A DNA stretch of 32,388 nucleotides, taken from NCBI GenBank assembly GCA_003427395.1, contig BFEA01000551.1, forward strand, positions 967,094 through 999,481, given 5' to 3'. The notes beneath the pieces were generated by a model, which was given only the letters and a program-made list of their open reading frames with translations, searched no databases and was not told where the DNA came from. The translations under genes and the position numbers were made by a program. The DNA comes from Chara braunii (taxonomy: Eukaryota > Streptophyta > Charophyceae > Charales > Characeae). This document shows positions 19,531 to 29,835 of this stretch, in pieces (position 1 is the first letter of the stretch; each line of letters begins with the position of its first letter).

Positions 19531-19873
19531 TTCTTTGTTTCCTTCTCAATCGTTCGTTCCTCTCGATCTACCAGACGACTTGTGACTCCTATACGTTCCT
19601 TTTCTTCCGCATCCACACGATGTTCAGTTCGGCAATAATAGGAATAATCAACAACCTTCTCCAACTTGGTTAACAATTTGAAAAATACTCAATGTTTCGC
19701 ACCTTTTTTTGTATCATCATCGAGATCCAAGGCTGGGTAGCGGGGCGAACTGAGAGAGCAGGAGAGACAGTTGTCGCGACGGGTGCGGTGGAAGATAAGC
19801 GGGTGCCACGTGGGCTGCGCCCGACCATGGTCTGTTTCAAAAAATACGCTTTCGCCTTCGAGCGGAGGATGCC

Positions 19874-20150
19874 GATCATCCACGTGCCGCTCACCACGAA
19901 AGCACGTGGATGATCAGCGCGCACTCTACGGCGCCAATCCCGGGGGAGCTGGTGTCGTCTCCATCTGAAAGCACGTGGACGATCAGCGCGCGCTCTTGGC
20001 GTTGGTCGTGCGCGATGCGCCACCGCATTGCGCACGCCCAACGCCACGTATGTGCGCACACACGACGTGCACATCATCCATCCGAGAGTCGCGGGATGAT
20101 CAGTGCTCGCTCCTGGCGCTGGTCGTGAGCGATGCCATGGAGCATTGCGT
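19874..20150 (+). repeat. Three repeats plus a 14-bp perfect inverted repeat
   Basis: GCACGTGGATGATCAGCGCG at 19902 recurs as GCACGTGGACGATCAGCGCG at 19971 and GCGGGATGATCAGTGCTCGC at about 20091. Copies two and three continue with CT(T/C)(T/C)TGGCG.TGGTCGTG.GCGATGC. An inverted GATCATCCACGTGC (19874-19887) pairs perfectly with 19902-19915 across a 14-base loop. Confidence 0.75.
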
Positions 20151-20337
20151 ACGATCAACGCCAATACTGTGAGCTCCCGAGCAAACAATGAACACGGTGC
20201 GTGCGCAAGATGGAGAACGACGCCACCGCTCGCTGAAGTGCTGACGGTGTTTCTTCGCCGTGTGCGCCGCGTGTTTCGTGGCGATGGCCTTGTTGAATAA
20301 CGAACAACGCCCGTGAGAACACACCGCTTGATTGTTG

Positions 20338-20359
20338 TAGTTCGCCCATATCCGGACTT
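20338..20359 (-). repeat. Isolated minus-oriented 22-bp palindromic element
   Basis: TAGTTCGCCC then ATATCCGGACTT: the only minus-oriented copy in the right half, just upstream of the satellite in which all copies are plus-oriented. Confidence 0.8.
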
Positions 20360-20460
20360 CCCTTTCCGCCTGGTATTCCTACCCACCATTGTCGTTTTTT
20401 GGTTCGCGGTTATTGGTTTCGCGCTTCTTGTTGCAACGGCGTCCGCCAGTGCCTCGAGGG

Positions 20461-21770
20461 CGACAACATGAAGTTCGGATCCCAGCGGACTTGCGGTTTG
20501 GCGCTTGCCACGCCGCGAGCTGCTCAGGTGATTATTTTCGTGTTCCTTCCGACGTGCGCTGTTCTGACCGCATCGCTGAAATCACACGCTTCCTGCCAAT
20601 GTGCGTTGTTCCGACGGTTTGTAAGGGTCTTATGGGGGTATTGCCTACATTGCATTTTTCTGGGTCCCAACCGACGGGCCTTGGCATGGTGTCGCCGCGA
20701 AAATACACAGATATAGCAGCGCCCACAACAAAAACAAAACAGTGTCTTTTTGTCAAGTTCGGATTCGAGCGGACTTCGACGTTTACCGTTTAATTTACTG
20801 CCCTTACCAACGCCCTGCGCTTTAGCATGTGTTTGGTTGCCGGATATCGTTGGGAGCGCAAAAGTGCCAGCCTTGAGAATTGCCTTATGAGGGTTTAAAG
20901 GGGGTTGAGCAACAACTTGTGTGCGGCCACTGACCTCCCTCCCAATCTGCGATGTGCAGCGCAGAAACCGGTTCCTCGCGTTCAGGACGACGCCAACTTC
21001 GGATCCCGGCGGACTTTTGGTTTCCAGATGAGTCTGACCACACCATTCAACGGCCTGGCCTGTCACGATGGTTTGCATTGTCAGAGACCTTTCGGTATGC
21101 AGAAGCACTCGAGGGTGACAACACGAAGTTCGAATCCCGGCGGACTTGCGGTTTGGCGCTTGCCACGCCGCGAGCGGCTTAGGTGATTATTTTCGTGTTC
21201 CTTCCGGCGTGCGCTGTTCTGACCGCATCGCTGAAATCACACGCTTCATGCCAATGTGCGCTGTTCCGATGGTTTGTAGGGGTCTTATAGGGGTATTGGC
21301 TACATTGCATTTTTCTGGGTCCCAACCGACGGGCCTTGGCATGGTGTCGCCGCATAAATACACAGATATAGCAGCGCCCGCAGCAAAAACAAAACAGTGT
21401 CTTTTTGTCAAGTTCAGATTCAAGCAGACTTCGACGGTCGCCATTTATTTTACCGCCCTTACCAACGCCCCGCGCTTTCGCATGTGTTTGGTTGCCGGAT
21501 ACCGTTGGGTGCGCAAAAGTGCCAGCCTTGAGAATTGCCTTATGAGGGTTTAAAGGAGGTTGAGCAACAACTTGTGTGCGGCCGCTGACCTCCCTCCCAA
21601 TCTGCGACGTGCAACGAAGATTTCGGCTCGCCACTCCTGCCGATGCCAAGTTCAGATCCCGGCGGACTTTTAGTTTCTGGATGAATCAGACCACACTATT
21701 CAACGGCCTGGCCTGTCGCGATGGTTTGCATTGTCAGAGACCTTTCGGTATGCAGAAGCGCTCGCGAGCA
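20461..21770 (+). repeat. 655-bp tandem duplication (satellite units)
   Basis: Unit A (about 20461-21114) and unit B (21115-21770) are near-identical head-to-tail copies; matching 22-bp elements lie at 20471/21126, 20755/21410 and 20995/21648, giving periods of 655, 655 and 653. Shared landmarks are CATCGCTGAAATCACACGCTTC, ACACAGATATAGCAGCGCCC, AAAACAGTGTCTTTTTGTCA and GGTATGCAGAAGC. Both units hold overlapping ORFs of similar size on both strands, but all are broken or lack family features, so I treat this as noncoding satellite. Confidence 0.9.
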
Positions 21771-24560
21771 GAGGCCTTGCGAATTGCCCTTATAGGGGTT
21801 TATGTGGGTACTCAAAATTAATCGCCTTGCGAATTGCCCTTATAGGGGTTTATGGGGGTTGCCGTCGGGAGCAGAGGCCGTGTCCGTTCTCTGTCTGCCG
21901 TCCACACTTGTGTGCGCCTGCTTACATGCTCGTGTTTCGGCGTGCTTTTCGGTTCGCGCTGTCACACGTCGATGTTTCCAGTGCGCGAAATGGGTGTCGC
22001 CTTCGCGACTTCACGAGCCGGGGTTTGAAGGGGTTGTAGGGGGGTCTTTCGCCCTCGGCTGCATTTTTCGTGTCCACGCCGCTGAGAGGTGCGAGTTCCG
22101 CGAGCTGTTGTACTGGTAGCTGTGAGTGAAACAGCGTACGACATGCTTGTGTGGCGATGGGGAGAGTCGGTGTTAACAGGGGTCAATTGGGGGTCCTGCT
22201 GCGCTGATTCGTAAAGTGTTGCATCAAAGATGGCCCTTTCTTTTGTCCGTGCTCTCGTTGCACGGACACTCGAGGACGGCAGAGCCTCTATTCGATACGC
22301 CCGCACACACCGTTCCTTGTGTGCACCCGCTGACCCTCCCCTCCACGATCCGAAGTGCGTCGCAGAAAACAGTTCCCCACCACACCTGCAACTGCCAAGT
22401 GGGGATCATGGCGGGCTTTGAGGTCCCGCCTAAATCTAACCACACTTTTCAACGGCCTGGCATGCCGAATGTGATCAGATTGTTAGAAACCTTTTGGTGT
22501 GCAGGAGTGCTCGCGAGAGTGCTGCGGGCTTGCGAAAAGCGCTTATAGGGGTTAAAGGGGGTCGTCGCCAGTGACAGAGGCCGGTTCCGTTCTCGGTCTA
22601 CCGTCGATCTTCGTTGCCCTCCAAGGGGTTTAACCGTCTCGATGCGTGGAGTGTTGTCACTGACATGCTCCTGTTTGGGCGTGCTTTCCATTTCGCGCGG
22701 TCACACGTCGACGTTTCCAACGCTCGAATTGGGGGTCGCCATCTCGACTGCACGCACAGGGGTTTGTAGGGGTTGCAGGGGCGTCTTTCAGCAAAGGCTA
22801 CAATTTATTCATGTCCCCGCCGCGGAGATGTTCGACTTCCAGGAGCTGTGCTACTGGTAGCTGTGAGTGAAACACCGGATGACCTTGGTTTAACGATGGG
22901 GAAAATCGGTGTTAACAGGGGTCATTTGTGGGGTCCTTCAGCGCCAGACTGTTAAGTGCTGCATCCAACACTGCACTTTCTTCCGTGCGTGCTCTCGTTC
23001 CACGGACACTCGAGAGCAGCGGAGCCTTTATTCGATACAGCCTCGCATACCGTTCCTTGTGCGCACCCTATGACCCTCCCTTCCACTCTCCGACGGGACG
23101 CGAAAAAAAAGGTTCCTCGCCACTCCTGCGACCGCCAAGTTCGGATCCTGGCGGACTTTGAGGTTTCGCCTTAATCTAAGCGCACTATTCAACCTCCAAA
23201 ACGGTTCCTCGCCACTCCTTCAACCGCCGAGTTCGGATCCTAGCGGACTTTGAGGTTCCGCCTATATCAAAGCACACTATTTAACGACCAGGGCTCTCAC
23301 ATGTGTTTGCATTGTCAGAGACCTTTTCGTATGTAGAAATGCTCGCGAGAGTACTGTGGGTGCTCAAAATTATACGCCTTGTGAGTTGCCATTATAGGGG
23401 TTTAAGGGGATTCGCCTTCGGTGGCAGAGGCCGGGTCCGTTCTCGGTCTGCCGCCGATCTTCGTTGCCCTCCAGGGGGTTTAACCGTCGCGATGCGTGGA
23501 GACTTGTCGCTGGCACACTCATGTTCCGGCGTGCTTTTCGGTTCGCGCTGTCAGACGTCAACGTCGCCAGCGCGCGAATTGGGGGTCGCCTTGGCCACTC
23601 AGGATTTGTAGGGGTTGCATGGGGGGTCAATAAGCCATGGCTACGTTTTTCTTGTCCACGCCGCGGAGATGTGCGAGCTCCATGAGCTGTTCAAATTGTA
23701 GGTGTGACTGAAACACCGGACGAGCTTGCTTTCAAGATGGGGAGAATCGGTGTTTACAAGGGGTCAATTGGGCGTCCTGCAGCGCCAATTTCTTCTGCCC
23801 TTTCTTCTGTGCATGATCTCGTCCAGCGGACATTCGAGTGCGGCAAAGCCTTTATTCGATACGCCCGCACATATCGTTCCTTGTATGCACCCGCTGACCC
23901 TCCAAATCTTCGACGTGCCACGCAGAAACCNCTTCCTCGCCACTCCTGCAACCGCCAAGTTCGGATCCTGGCGGACTTTGTGATCGCCAACTTCCTAAAC
24001 CGGTACCTCGCCACTCCTGCAACCGCCAACTTCGGAGATCGCCTTGTCAATTACACAGATCGGGGTTTGTCGGGGTGACTCTGACACCGCACGGGCTCGT
24101 TTTGTTGATAGGGAGAATTGGTGTTAACAGGGGTCGATTGGGGCCAACAACGGTGTTAACAGGGGTCGATTGGGGTCGGGGTAACTCTAACACCCGCGAC
24201 TAGCCTTTCTTTTGACTGCGACAAAGCGTGGAAATATTCTTGGCGCCATAAGAAACCGCCAAGTTCGGATCACGGCGAACTTTCGAGTTCCGGGTGATGC
24301 TAACCGTCTCTTTTCACGACCTGGTCCATCGAGTATATTTTCGTTGTCGGAGAGCTATTGGTGCGTACTCAAGCTCGTCGTATGTGTTGCCGTGACTGGG
24401 GTATATGGGGGTTGCTGTCGGTGGCGGTCGTTATTGTCGTCCGCGTGCGAAGGCGCTTCAGTGTCGAAGCCGCGTAGGCTGCAAAGGCTTGGAGTCCGAG
24501 CACACAGCCTCCTGATCGATGTGCGGTTAGTAGGGGTTTGTGGGGGTCGCCTGAGGGTCA
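21771..24560 (+). repeat. Diverged continuation of the long-period satellite
   Basis: The block 'TGA(G/C)TGAAACA..., GATGGGGAGAATCGGTGTTAACAGGGGTCAATTGGG' begins at about 22123, 22864 and 23705 (spacing 741 and 841), with further GGTGTTAACAGGGGTCGATTGGGG at about 24120 and 24150. CGTTCCTTGTGTGCACCCGCTGACCCTCC-type blocks lie at 22313, 23053 and 23876. The 841 spacing includes a local ~84-bp duplication (about 23110-23180 and 23190-23270) that carries its own 22-bp element. Elements lie at 22397 (degenerate), 23137, 23229, 23957 and 24261. AGGGGTTTAAGGGG-like G-rich stretches recur throughout. Confidence 0.8.
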
Positions 24561-25733
24561 TTAAGCCATGTTTTCTCTAGCCTCCTACCTCTCATAACCT
24601 TGCATTCCTGATCACGATTGGCCGACAGTCAGTTCACAGCGACCGATTCATGACCGGTTCGCTATCGATTCGATTTCTCCCAAATTCGGGTCCCGGCGGA
24701 ATTCTAGATTCCGCGACAGTCGGACCGCTCCTTGTGCACGTCTAACTCATGATAGGACACATCCTCCTGGAAGTACGTCAAGCAACGACGAAATAAATGG
24801 GTCGATAAATAAACAACAAAGATTCACGCCTGGCCGGTGGGATGTTGGACCCATAACCAAATGTCACCAACCACTTACAGGCAGTGCGAGGTAAACATCT
24901 ATAAATGTGGGCTGGACACAGGCTTCCTCATAACGACTTCCCATGCATGAGTTCGCAAGTTGTCGAAGCGATGTCATGTTATATGGTCTCCATACTCACG
25001 TGGCCCTCGACATCGCCGAGGGTCTCATTCGACACTCAAGTGTCGGCTGACAAGCGCCTTGAGGGTCTTACCTCTCGACGCTAGACAACCGCCAAGACGG
25101 TTACGGGACCTACCCTCTCCAACAACCTGAGGGAGTAACGGGTGGGTGGGCCAAGGCCCTTTGTAGCAGCTGAGTTCCATCTACAGAGGCCTTAAAAAAG
25201 GTCAAGGGGTTTGACTTTGACAGCTGCTATGGACTTCAACGTCCAACTATACAAGTATAAAAAGCAAAAGGGGGAAGGGTGTCTCCGTTTCCTGTCGGCG
25301 CAATTAGTAACGCTAGAGTCGATGCAAGAAAAAATCAGGTGCCCTTTACCACATGCAATTATCGCATTCAAAGGATTCTGGTCTCTGCCAAACTCGGATG
25401 TCGGCACACTTCGCATATCGAGGTTTGTCTCATCGTTCGTGCCAATTCGGTTGTCGGGACTGTAATCGCCTACAGACGAGCTCGCTTTGTTCAGATGTTG
25501 CACCAGGAATCAGGTATGGGGAGGGTGGGGGTGGGAGGGGGGGGTGGAGTTCGAACTTCATTNTTTAGTATTCGTGCTTACAGTTTGCTCTGCTGTTTTG
25601 CAGGGTGTGAAGACGAATTCGAATGACCCGTTCAATCCGCACTGGAGAGTATAATCGATTTCGCTGACGGGAATCGCATGCGCTACACCGACGGTTACAT
25701 GACGGTGCCAAGGGCAGCTCAGCGAAAGGCCGC
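24561..25733. other. Noncoding interval, possibly LTR-like
   Basis: Two 22-bp elements (24682-24703, 25390-25411) and no convincing ORF. 24,880-25,190 has a TATA-like CTATAAATG (about 24898) and several short hairpins (CGACACT-CA-AGTGTCG at about 25029), as an LTR or its leader might. No paired LTR, TG...CA ends or target duplication were found. The run GGGGAGGGTGGGGGTGGGAGGGGGG at about 25518-25545 is G-rich. Confidence 0.3.
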
Positions 25734-26479
25734 ATGAACCGGGCTATGGAAACTGAACTGGCCATCGACTTGCATTGCCAGCTACAACACCTTGACTTGG
25801 CCCCGACCAGCTCTTCGGACAGTTCGTCATTCGAACAGTCCACTGCAACTTTCCCCAGAAAACAAAGTCTCGCTTTTCGGGAGAGCTTTGGGGGTTGCAT
25901 CCAACTGCCTACGGATTTTGCGACACTGTCCGCAGGCGAAGAGCCGTTTGCCTCCCGGATTGAGTTCCACATTCCTGACGAGGTGCACCCAACAACTTCG
26001 GCGCAGAGCAGTTGCGTGCCAATGCCTGCTTCTTTCGCAGCATCTTATGACGAGAGTGAGAAGTTGGCGGTCACTGATTACTCGTCTGGACAACAATCCT
26101 CTTCCAGTGCACCTTCGATTCGCGCTACCTCTAGTACTAAAAAGTTGGTTGACACCGATTATTCTTCGGAGGAACTGTCCACGGCACGGGCAAGTCCAAC
26201 GCAAGTCCGGTCTCAGAATGCGATTCCTGATCAGAGTCACTATACGTCGGAATCGTCTGGCAGAAGTGATGCAGAGAACATAGCAATACTCTAAATTTTG
26301 CCAACGCCTCTGCCAAGGGAAAGAAGACCGTATAGCATGGCTAATAGGAATGCTAGGAGGTAAGAATAATACAAAAGAGCAAAAGACATGCTGTCGGAAA
26401 GAAAATTGCTCATGGTTCGTGGCATGGCATGTTGCAAGGCTCGCTGTTGTTACAACATGTCGCCGGAGGAATCTGACAG
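25734..26479 (+). pseudogene. N-terminal part of the transposase-like relic
   Basis: The open frame from 25734 to 26294 gives 186 residues rich in Ser, Thr and acidic residues (for example TDYSSGQQSSSSAPS and TDYSSEELSTARASP), probably disordered. The same frame continues past TAA at 26292 with ILPTPLPRERRPYSMANRNARR, then TAA at 26361 and 26367, then YKRAKDMLSERKLLMVRG and ACCKARCCYNMSPEESDR, whose CC-x3-CC spacing suits a small metal-binding or Cys-rich motif. AG|GTAAGA at 26359/26360 is a perfect splice donor, but no acceptor that removes the two stops and restores frame was found. A one-base frameshift at about 26479 joins to VRQGLYSKSPKERAEWW. Confidence 0.45.
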
Positions 26480-28047
26480 GTTAGACAAGGACTGTACAGT
26501 AAGAGTCCAAAAGAGCGAGCAGAGTGGTGGATGAAAAGTCTTAAAGATTTCACATTGAGTGAGGGCGGACACAAACGAGTCCGTCCTGTAGAGTTGGAAC
26601 GTTCGATGTGTGTCAAGGCGTACAACAACGTTCTTGGTGTCTCTCGTAATACGTTTTATAGTTACAAGAAGCGCTTCGATAATCGCTTCATACGTTGTGA
26701 GCATGGGTTGAGGGGTAGACATCAGCCAACAGAAAAGACGGTCGCCATGCTTGCCATCATGAAAAATTTCATCGAGTGTCATGCGGATAGCATGCCGAAT
26801 GAGATGGCTCACAAAGGTGGGGTTTACAGACCGAAGCTTCGACTGCCAACAACTTTTACGAAGAGATCTATTTATGAGTCCATCTAATCAGACTTTGTCG
26901 CCGTCGGCCTCGAGGTCGTGTCCGAGTCCAACTTTTATAAACTGTGGCAAAACCACTATTACCACGTTTCGCTCGCACACTCTAACACATTCACGAAGTG
27001 TGCCCTCTGTCATGAACTGAAAGAGCGTATACAACACGCTGCTCTTCCTCGAGATCGAGAAAGAGCTAGGGAGGAGATAAAAGCTCACCAAAGGCAGCAA
27101 GTTGAACACAGATTGGACTATAGTCGCGCGAAGATTGAATCGATGGATCGTCCCAACGAGCGTTTATGTCTCATCATTGACGGCATGGATCAGAAGAAGA
27201 CGATTATCCCCCATATTGGTCAGGCGAACTACTCGAAAGACCTTAGGCACGAGACGATGATGAAAACGACTCTGACCGGTGTCATTGCACACGGTAGAGA
27301 CCCTAGTATTTATGTGTACACGTGGTTTCCGTATTTCAAACACGATTTGAACACAGTCGTTACTTGTCTCACGCGAACCCTCGTAGAAATTCAAGCGACA
27401 GGGGGGTTACTACCACCCTTTTTGTGCATTCAAGCAGATAATTGTTGGCAGGAAAACAAGAACAAGTACGTATGTGCACTGGCTGCACTGTTGGTGAAGT
27501 TCAAAATTTTCCAAGAGGTGGAAATAGGTTTCATGCTCGTGGGACATACCCATACGGACGTTGATGCTACTTTCAGTGTCTTCTCGAAGAAATTGAAAGA
27601 CACATACACTTATACTATGGACGAGTTGTTTGAGCTCATAGAGCAATCCCGCAGAAAGTCTCCCAAATGTATTTTCCTCGACAAATTGGCAGATTTTATA
27701 AGTATAGTAGACCCATGCGTTGCGTCAGACATTACCGGTATTTCCCAACCACACTTGCTTAAATTTTTGATGGTTGGAGATAACGCGGACATGTTGTACA
27801 AGGAGTTTTGCGATGATGACAACAGGCTGCCCGAGGAAGGTCCGATTTATTGGTTCAATCAGAACCCCGATGGAAGCTTCACAGGTCCTTCGTGGCCATT
27901 TGACCCGCCTCCCGCGAAGCCTGTTCCTCGGAAACACTTTCTGAAAGGCAAACATTGTGTTATTCGATTCCGCGAGTTACTGGAGAGCAGGCGGTCAACA
28001 TGGTGCACTTTCAACGAACATGAGGTGAGTCAGAGAGAAAGAGTTTT
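26480..28047 (+). pseudogene. Catalytic core of the transposase-like relic
   Basis: Reads on from VRQGLYSKSPKERAEWWMKSLKDF through SRNTFYSYKKRF (helix-turn-helix-like) to an in-frame TAA (26885-26887), then continues in the same frame with SDFVAVGLEVVSESNFYKLW. Counting from the GTG at 26918, the core shows CALC (28-31), LIIDGMDQ with Asp88, an IYVYTWFPYF strand, LCIQADNCWQENKNKYV with Asp164, and GHTHTDVDATFS with Asp204 and Asp206. This is the D-D-D arrangement expected of an RNase H-like transposase. All candidate acidic residues are present. A GAG|GTGAGT donor-like site lies at 28024/28025, where the frame is lost. Confidence 0.65.
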
Positions 28048-28653
28048 GTGGTACTGGACGAGGTTATCAAACGTGGCGACGAGATCATCACGAACGGGTT
28101 GTCTACACAACCTCAAGAAGGTTTTTGGCCAAACCCTCGTTCCCTCGAAAACGATCAACAATCTTCTCCTAGTAATGCCAACATTGACGACAGGGAACCC
28201 CTGTTCGTTGGACGTAGAAAAGATCGCTCGAAGACCAATTTCGACCTCCTCGAGCATATCAACGTCGGCACTTTTCTTATCCTTCGCCCCTCCGACGACG
28301 ATGTTTCGAAAGGCGTGCCTATTTGGGTGGGAAGAGCACAATCGCAGGTGGTTCGTGAAAAGGATTTTCCAAATTGTAATAAAGTGCTCGTGGAATACTG
28401 GGTGCCAACCGGGAGAGCAAAGTCGCTCGAAGAATTGTACGATAACGCATGGGAAAAAAGATGGAAGAAGACTGACCAGACACAATGGCAACATGCCGAC
28501 TCGATCGCTTTTGGTTGGGAGAGGCTAGGTAGAGATACAAAGCCGTTCACGACTGGACTTGTCATTCCTTCCAACGTTCAACTGAACGTTGAAGCTGCAC
28601 TTCGAGATCTAAGTCCATGTGCGGAAGGGAATGACTGTTCGGACGGGAATTAG
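28048..28653 (+). pseudogene. C-terminal domain of the transposase-like relic
   Basis: A 201-codon stretch in a different frame that continues the core after the break at 28025-28048: VLDEVIKRGDEIITNG, then LLEHINVGTFLILRPSDDD, VPIWVGRAQSQVVREKDF and NKVLVEYWVPTGRAKSLEE. The 'VGTFLILRP...PIWVGRA...VLVEYWVP' pattern is like small beta-barrel (BAH- or chromo-like) tails found in such element proteins; that comparison is by eye. The first codon shown is GTG within the frame, not a start. The stop is TAG. Confidence 0.5.
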
Positions 28654-29095
28654 GAACGGACTATATTCTCTTTGACTTGATGAATTGCGACGAGTCTGTT
28701 GTACAACGAGTTGGCAGATTTTGTACACAGTTTACAGTTGATGTTTTTTGGATGGTTGAGTGGTGGTTAAGCAATTTTTGAAGTTAACTTCATCATGTGT
28801 TGATGTTTCTACTTTACCGACATTTCGTTTTCGCTCGTGTGTGCATGTCACGTATTGTGTAGGCTGTGCGACAGAAGAAATGAGACATGATTATTCGTAT
28901 CACATTCGCCCTTGCGCATGTGGATTGCGTGGTTCTGGAGAAGATACAAAAATTATGTAGATGCTCAGGGACGCTTGTAGATGCTTTACATTTATGTATG
29001 ATATCGGAAACCATTTCGAAAGTTTAGATTGCGGCGGCTCATAGCATTTAATTTAGATACAGCATTCGTAGTTCAATCTTGTTACGATATTTCTT
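28654..29095. other. AT-rich noncoding interval
   Basis: Sits just downstream of the transposase-like relic and could hold its 3' end. No terminal inverted repeat, RNA gene or ORF was recognised. Confidence 0.4.
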
Positions 29096-29835
29096 AAAGT
29101 GCGACGAAATTTATGGTACTCACTTGATTTTAAGTTCATGATCATGTCATGTCAGTTTATGGTAATTTGCCGAAGTGCGACGGAATCCATAATACTTAAA
29201 CCATCTCGTTTGCCATCTCGTTTGCCGTGTGATTGCATCAACTATTCCATTGACATCCAATTTCTGCTTGACATAATGTCATGTCAAATACGCCCCACTC
29301 AAAATTAGTCAAAATTCATGCAGACTCTTAGGTCATTCAAAACCTTCTCGTTCAATGTCTTATTACGTGCACCTTCCAGTGTAAGCGAATTTCAATGTAT
29401 GACAATGACATGCCGGTAATGTCTTTTAAGTAACATACATTATCGAAGTGTGATGGAATCCATACTTAACTCTAAGGCAATCAAACGGTAAACCGTGTGA
29501 TTGCCTTAAAGTTAACTCTTCGATTGAGTTTCAATTTATGCAAGTCCACCAGTTACGTCTTTTAAATTACATAAATTATTGAAGTGCGATGGAAATCATA
29601 CTTAAACCATCTCGTTTACCATGTGATTGCCTTCAAGTTAGTCTTCCATAAAGTGCGATGGAATCCATACTTAAACCATCTCGTTTATCGTGTTATTGTC
29701 AAAACGTTAGTCTTGAAGTTCGATAAAGTTCCAATTTATGGATATCAATTACCATAACGGCTTTTAAGTTACAAAATTTAGGGAAGTGCAATGGAATCCA
29801 CACTTGAACCATCATGCTCATTACGTGATTGCCTT
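29096..29835 (+). repeat. Diverged direct repeats GAAGTGCGATGGAATCCATACTTAA
   Basis: The module GAAGTGCGATGGAATCCATA then CTTAAACCATCTCGTTTACC and GTGTGATTGCC lies at about 29096 (partial), 29174, 29446, 29581, 29651 and 29784. Several are preceded by GTCTTTTAAGTTACATAAATTAT-like DNA, giving a unit of about 130-150 bp. AT-rich, noncoding. Confidence 0.85.
29466..29515. repeat. 24-bp-arm hairpin with 2-base loop
   Basis: Arms 29466-29489 and 29492-29515 match at 22 of 24 positions around an AA loop. It lies in the second complete unit of the local direct repeats and includes their GTGATTGCCTT segment in both orientations, so it arose by inverted duplication of repeat sequence. Confidence 0.9.

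Larger units (their letters stand above)
25734..28653 (+). pseudogene. Decayed transposase-like gene (DUF7869-type RNase H-like core)
   Basis: A plus-strand coding region followed through four in-frame TAA codons (26292, 26361, 26367, 26885) and two frame changes (about 26479 and 28025-28048). Parts in order: a Ser/Thr-rich N-terminal stretch; a Cys-rich segment (MACCKARCCYNMSPEE); an all-helical region (SPKERAEWWMKSLKDF); a CALCHELK Cys pair; the RNase H-like core; and a C-terminal domain. I associate this order with proteins annotated DUF7869, a group I take to be transposon-encoded integrase/transposase-like proteins. The final stop is TAG (28651). Because the breaks include frameshifts as well as stops, this copy is probably inactive. 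No terminal inverted repeats or target duplications could be assigned. Confidence 0.65.

Noticed and set aside
20389-21649. Paired ORFs of similar sequence on both strands of the satellite
   Set aside because: They are duplicated because the DNA is tandemly duplicated; reading frames are broken differently in each unit.
3528-25411. CRISPR array
   Set aside because: The palindromic repeats have irregular spacing, both orientations and variable sequence, lie inside coding and satellite DNA, and no cas-like gene is present.
26360-26479. Intron from AG|GTAAGA to CTGACAG removing two in-frame stops
   Set aside because: Joining these sites puts the downstream sequence in the wrong frame and would delete the Cys-rich segment that looks coding.
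28025-28062. A 38-bp intron (GTGAGT...GACGAG) in the transposase-like gene
   Set aside because: Donor and phase fit, and it would restore frame, but 38 bp is too short for a plant-type intron; a one-base frameshift in the GTTTTGTGG stretch is simpler. Not fully excluded.
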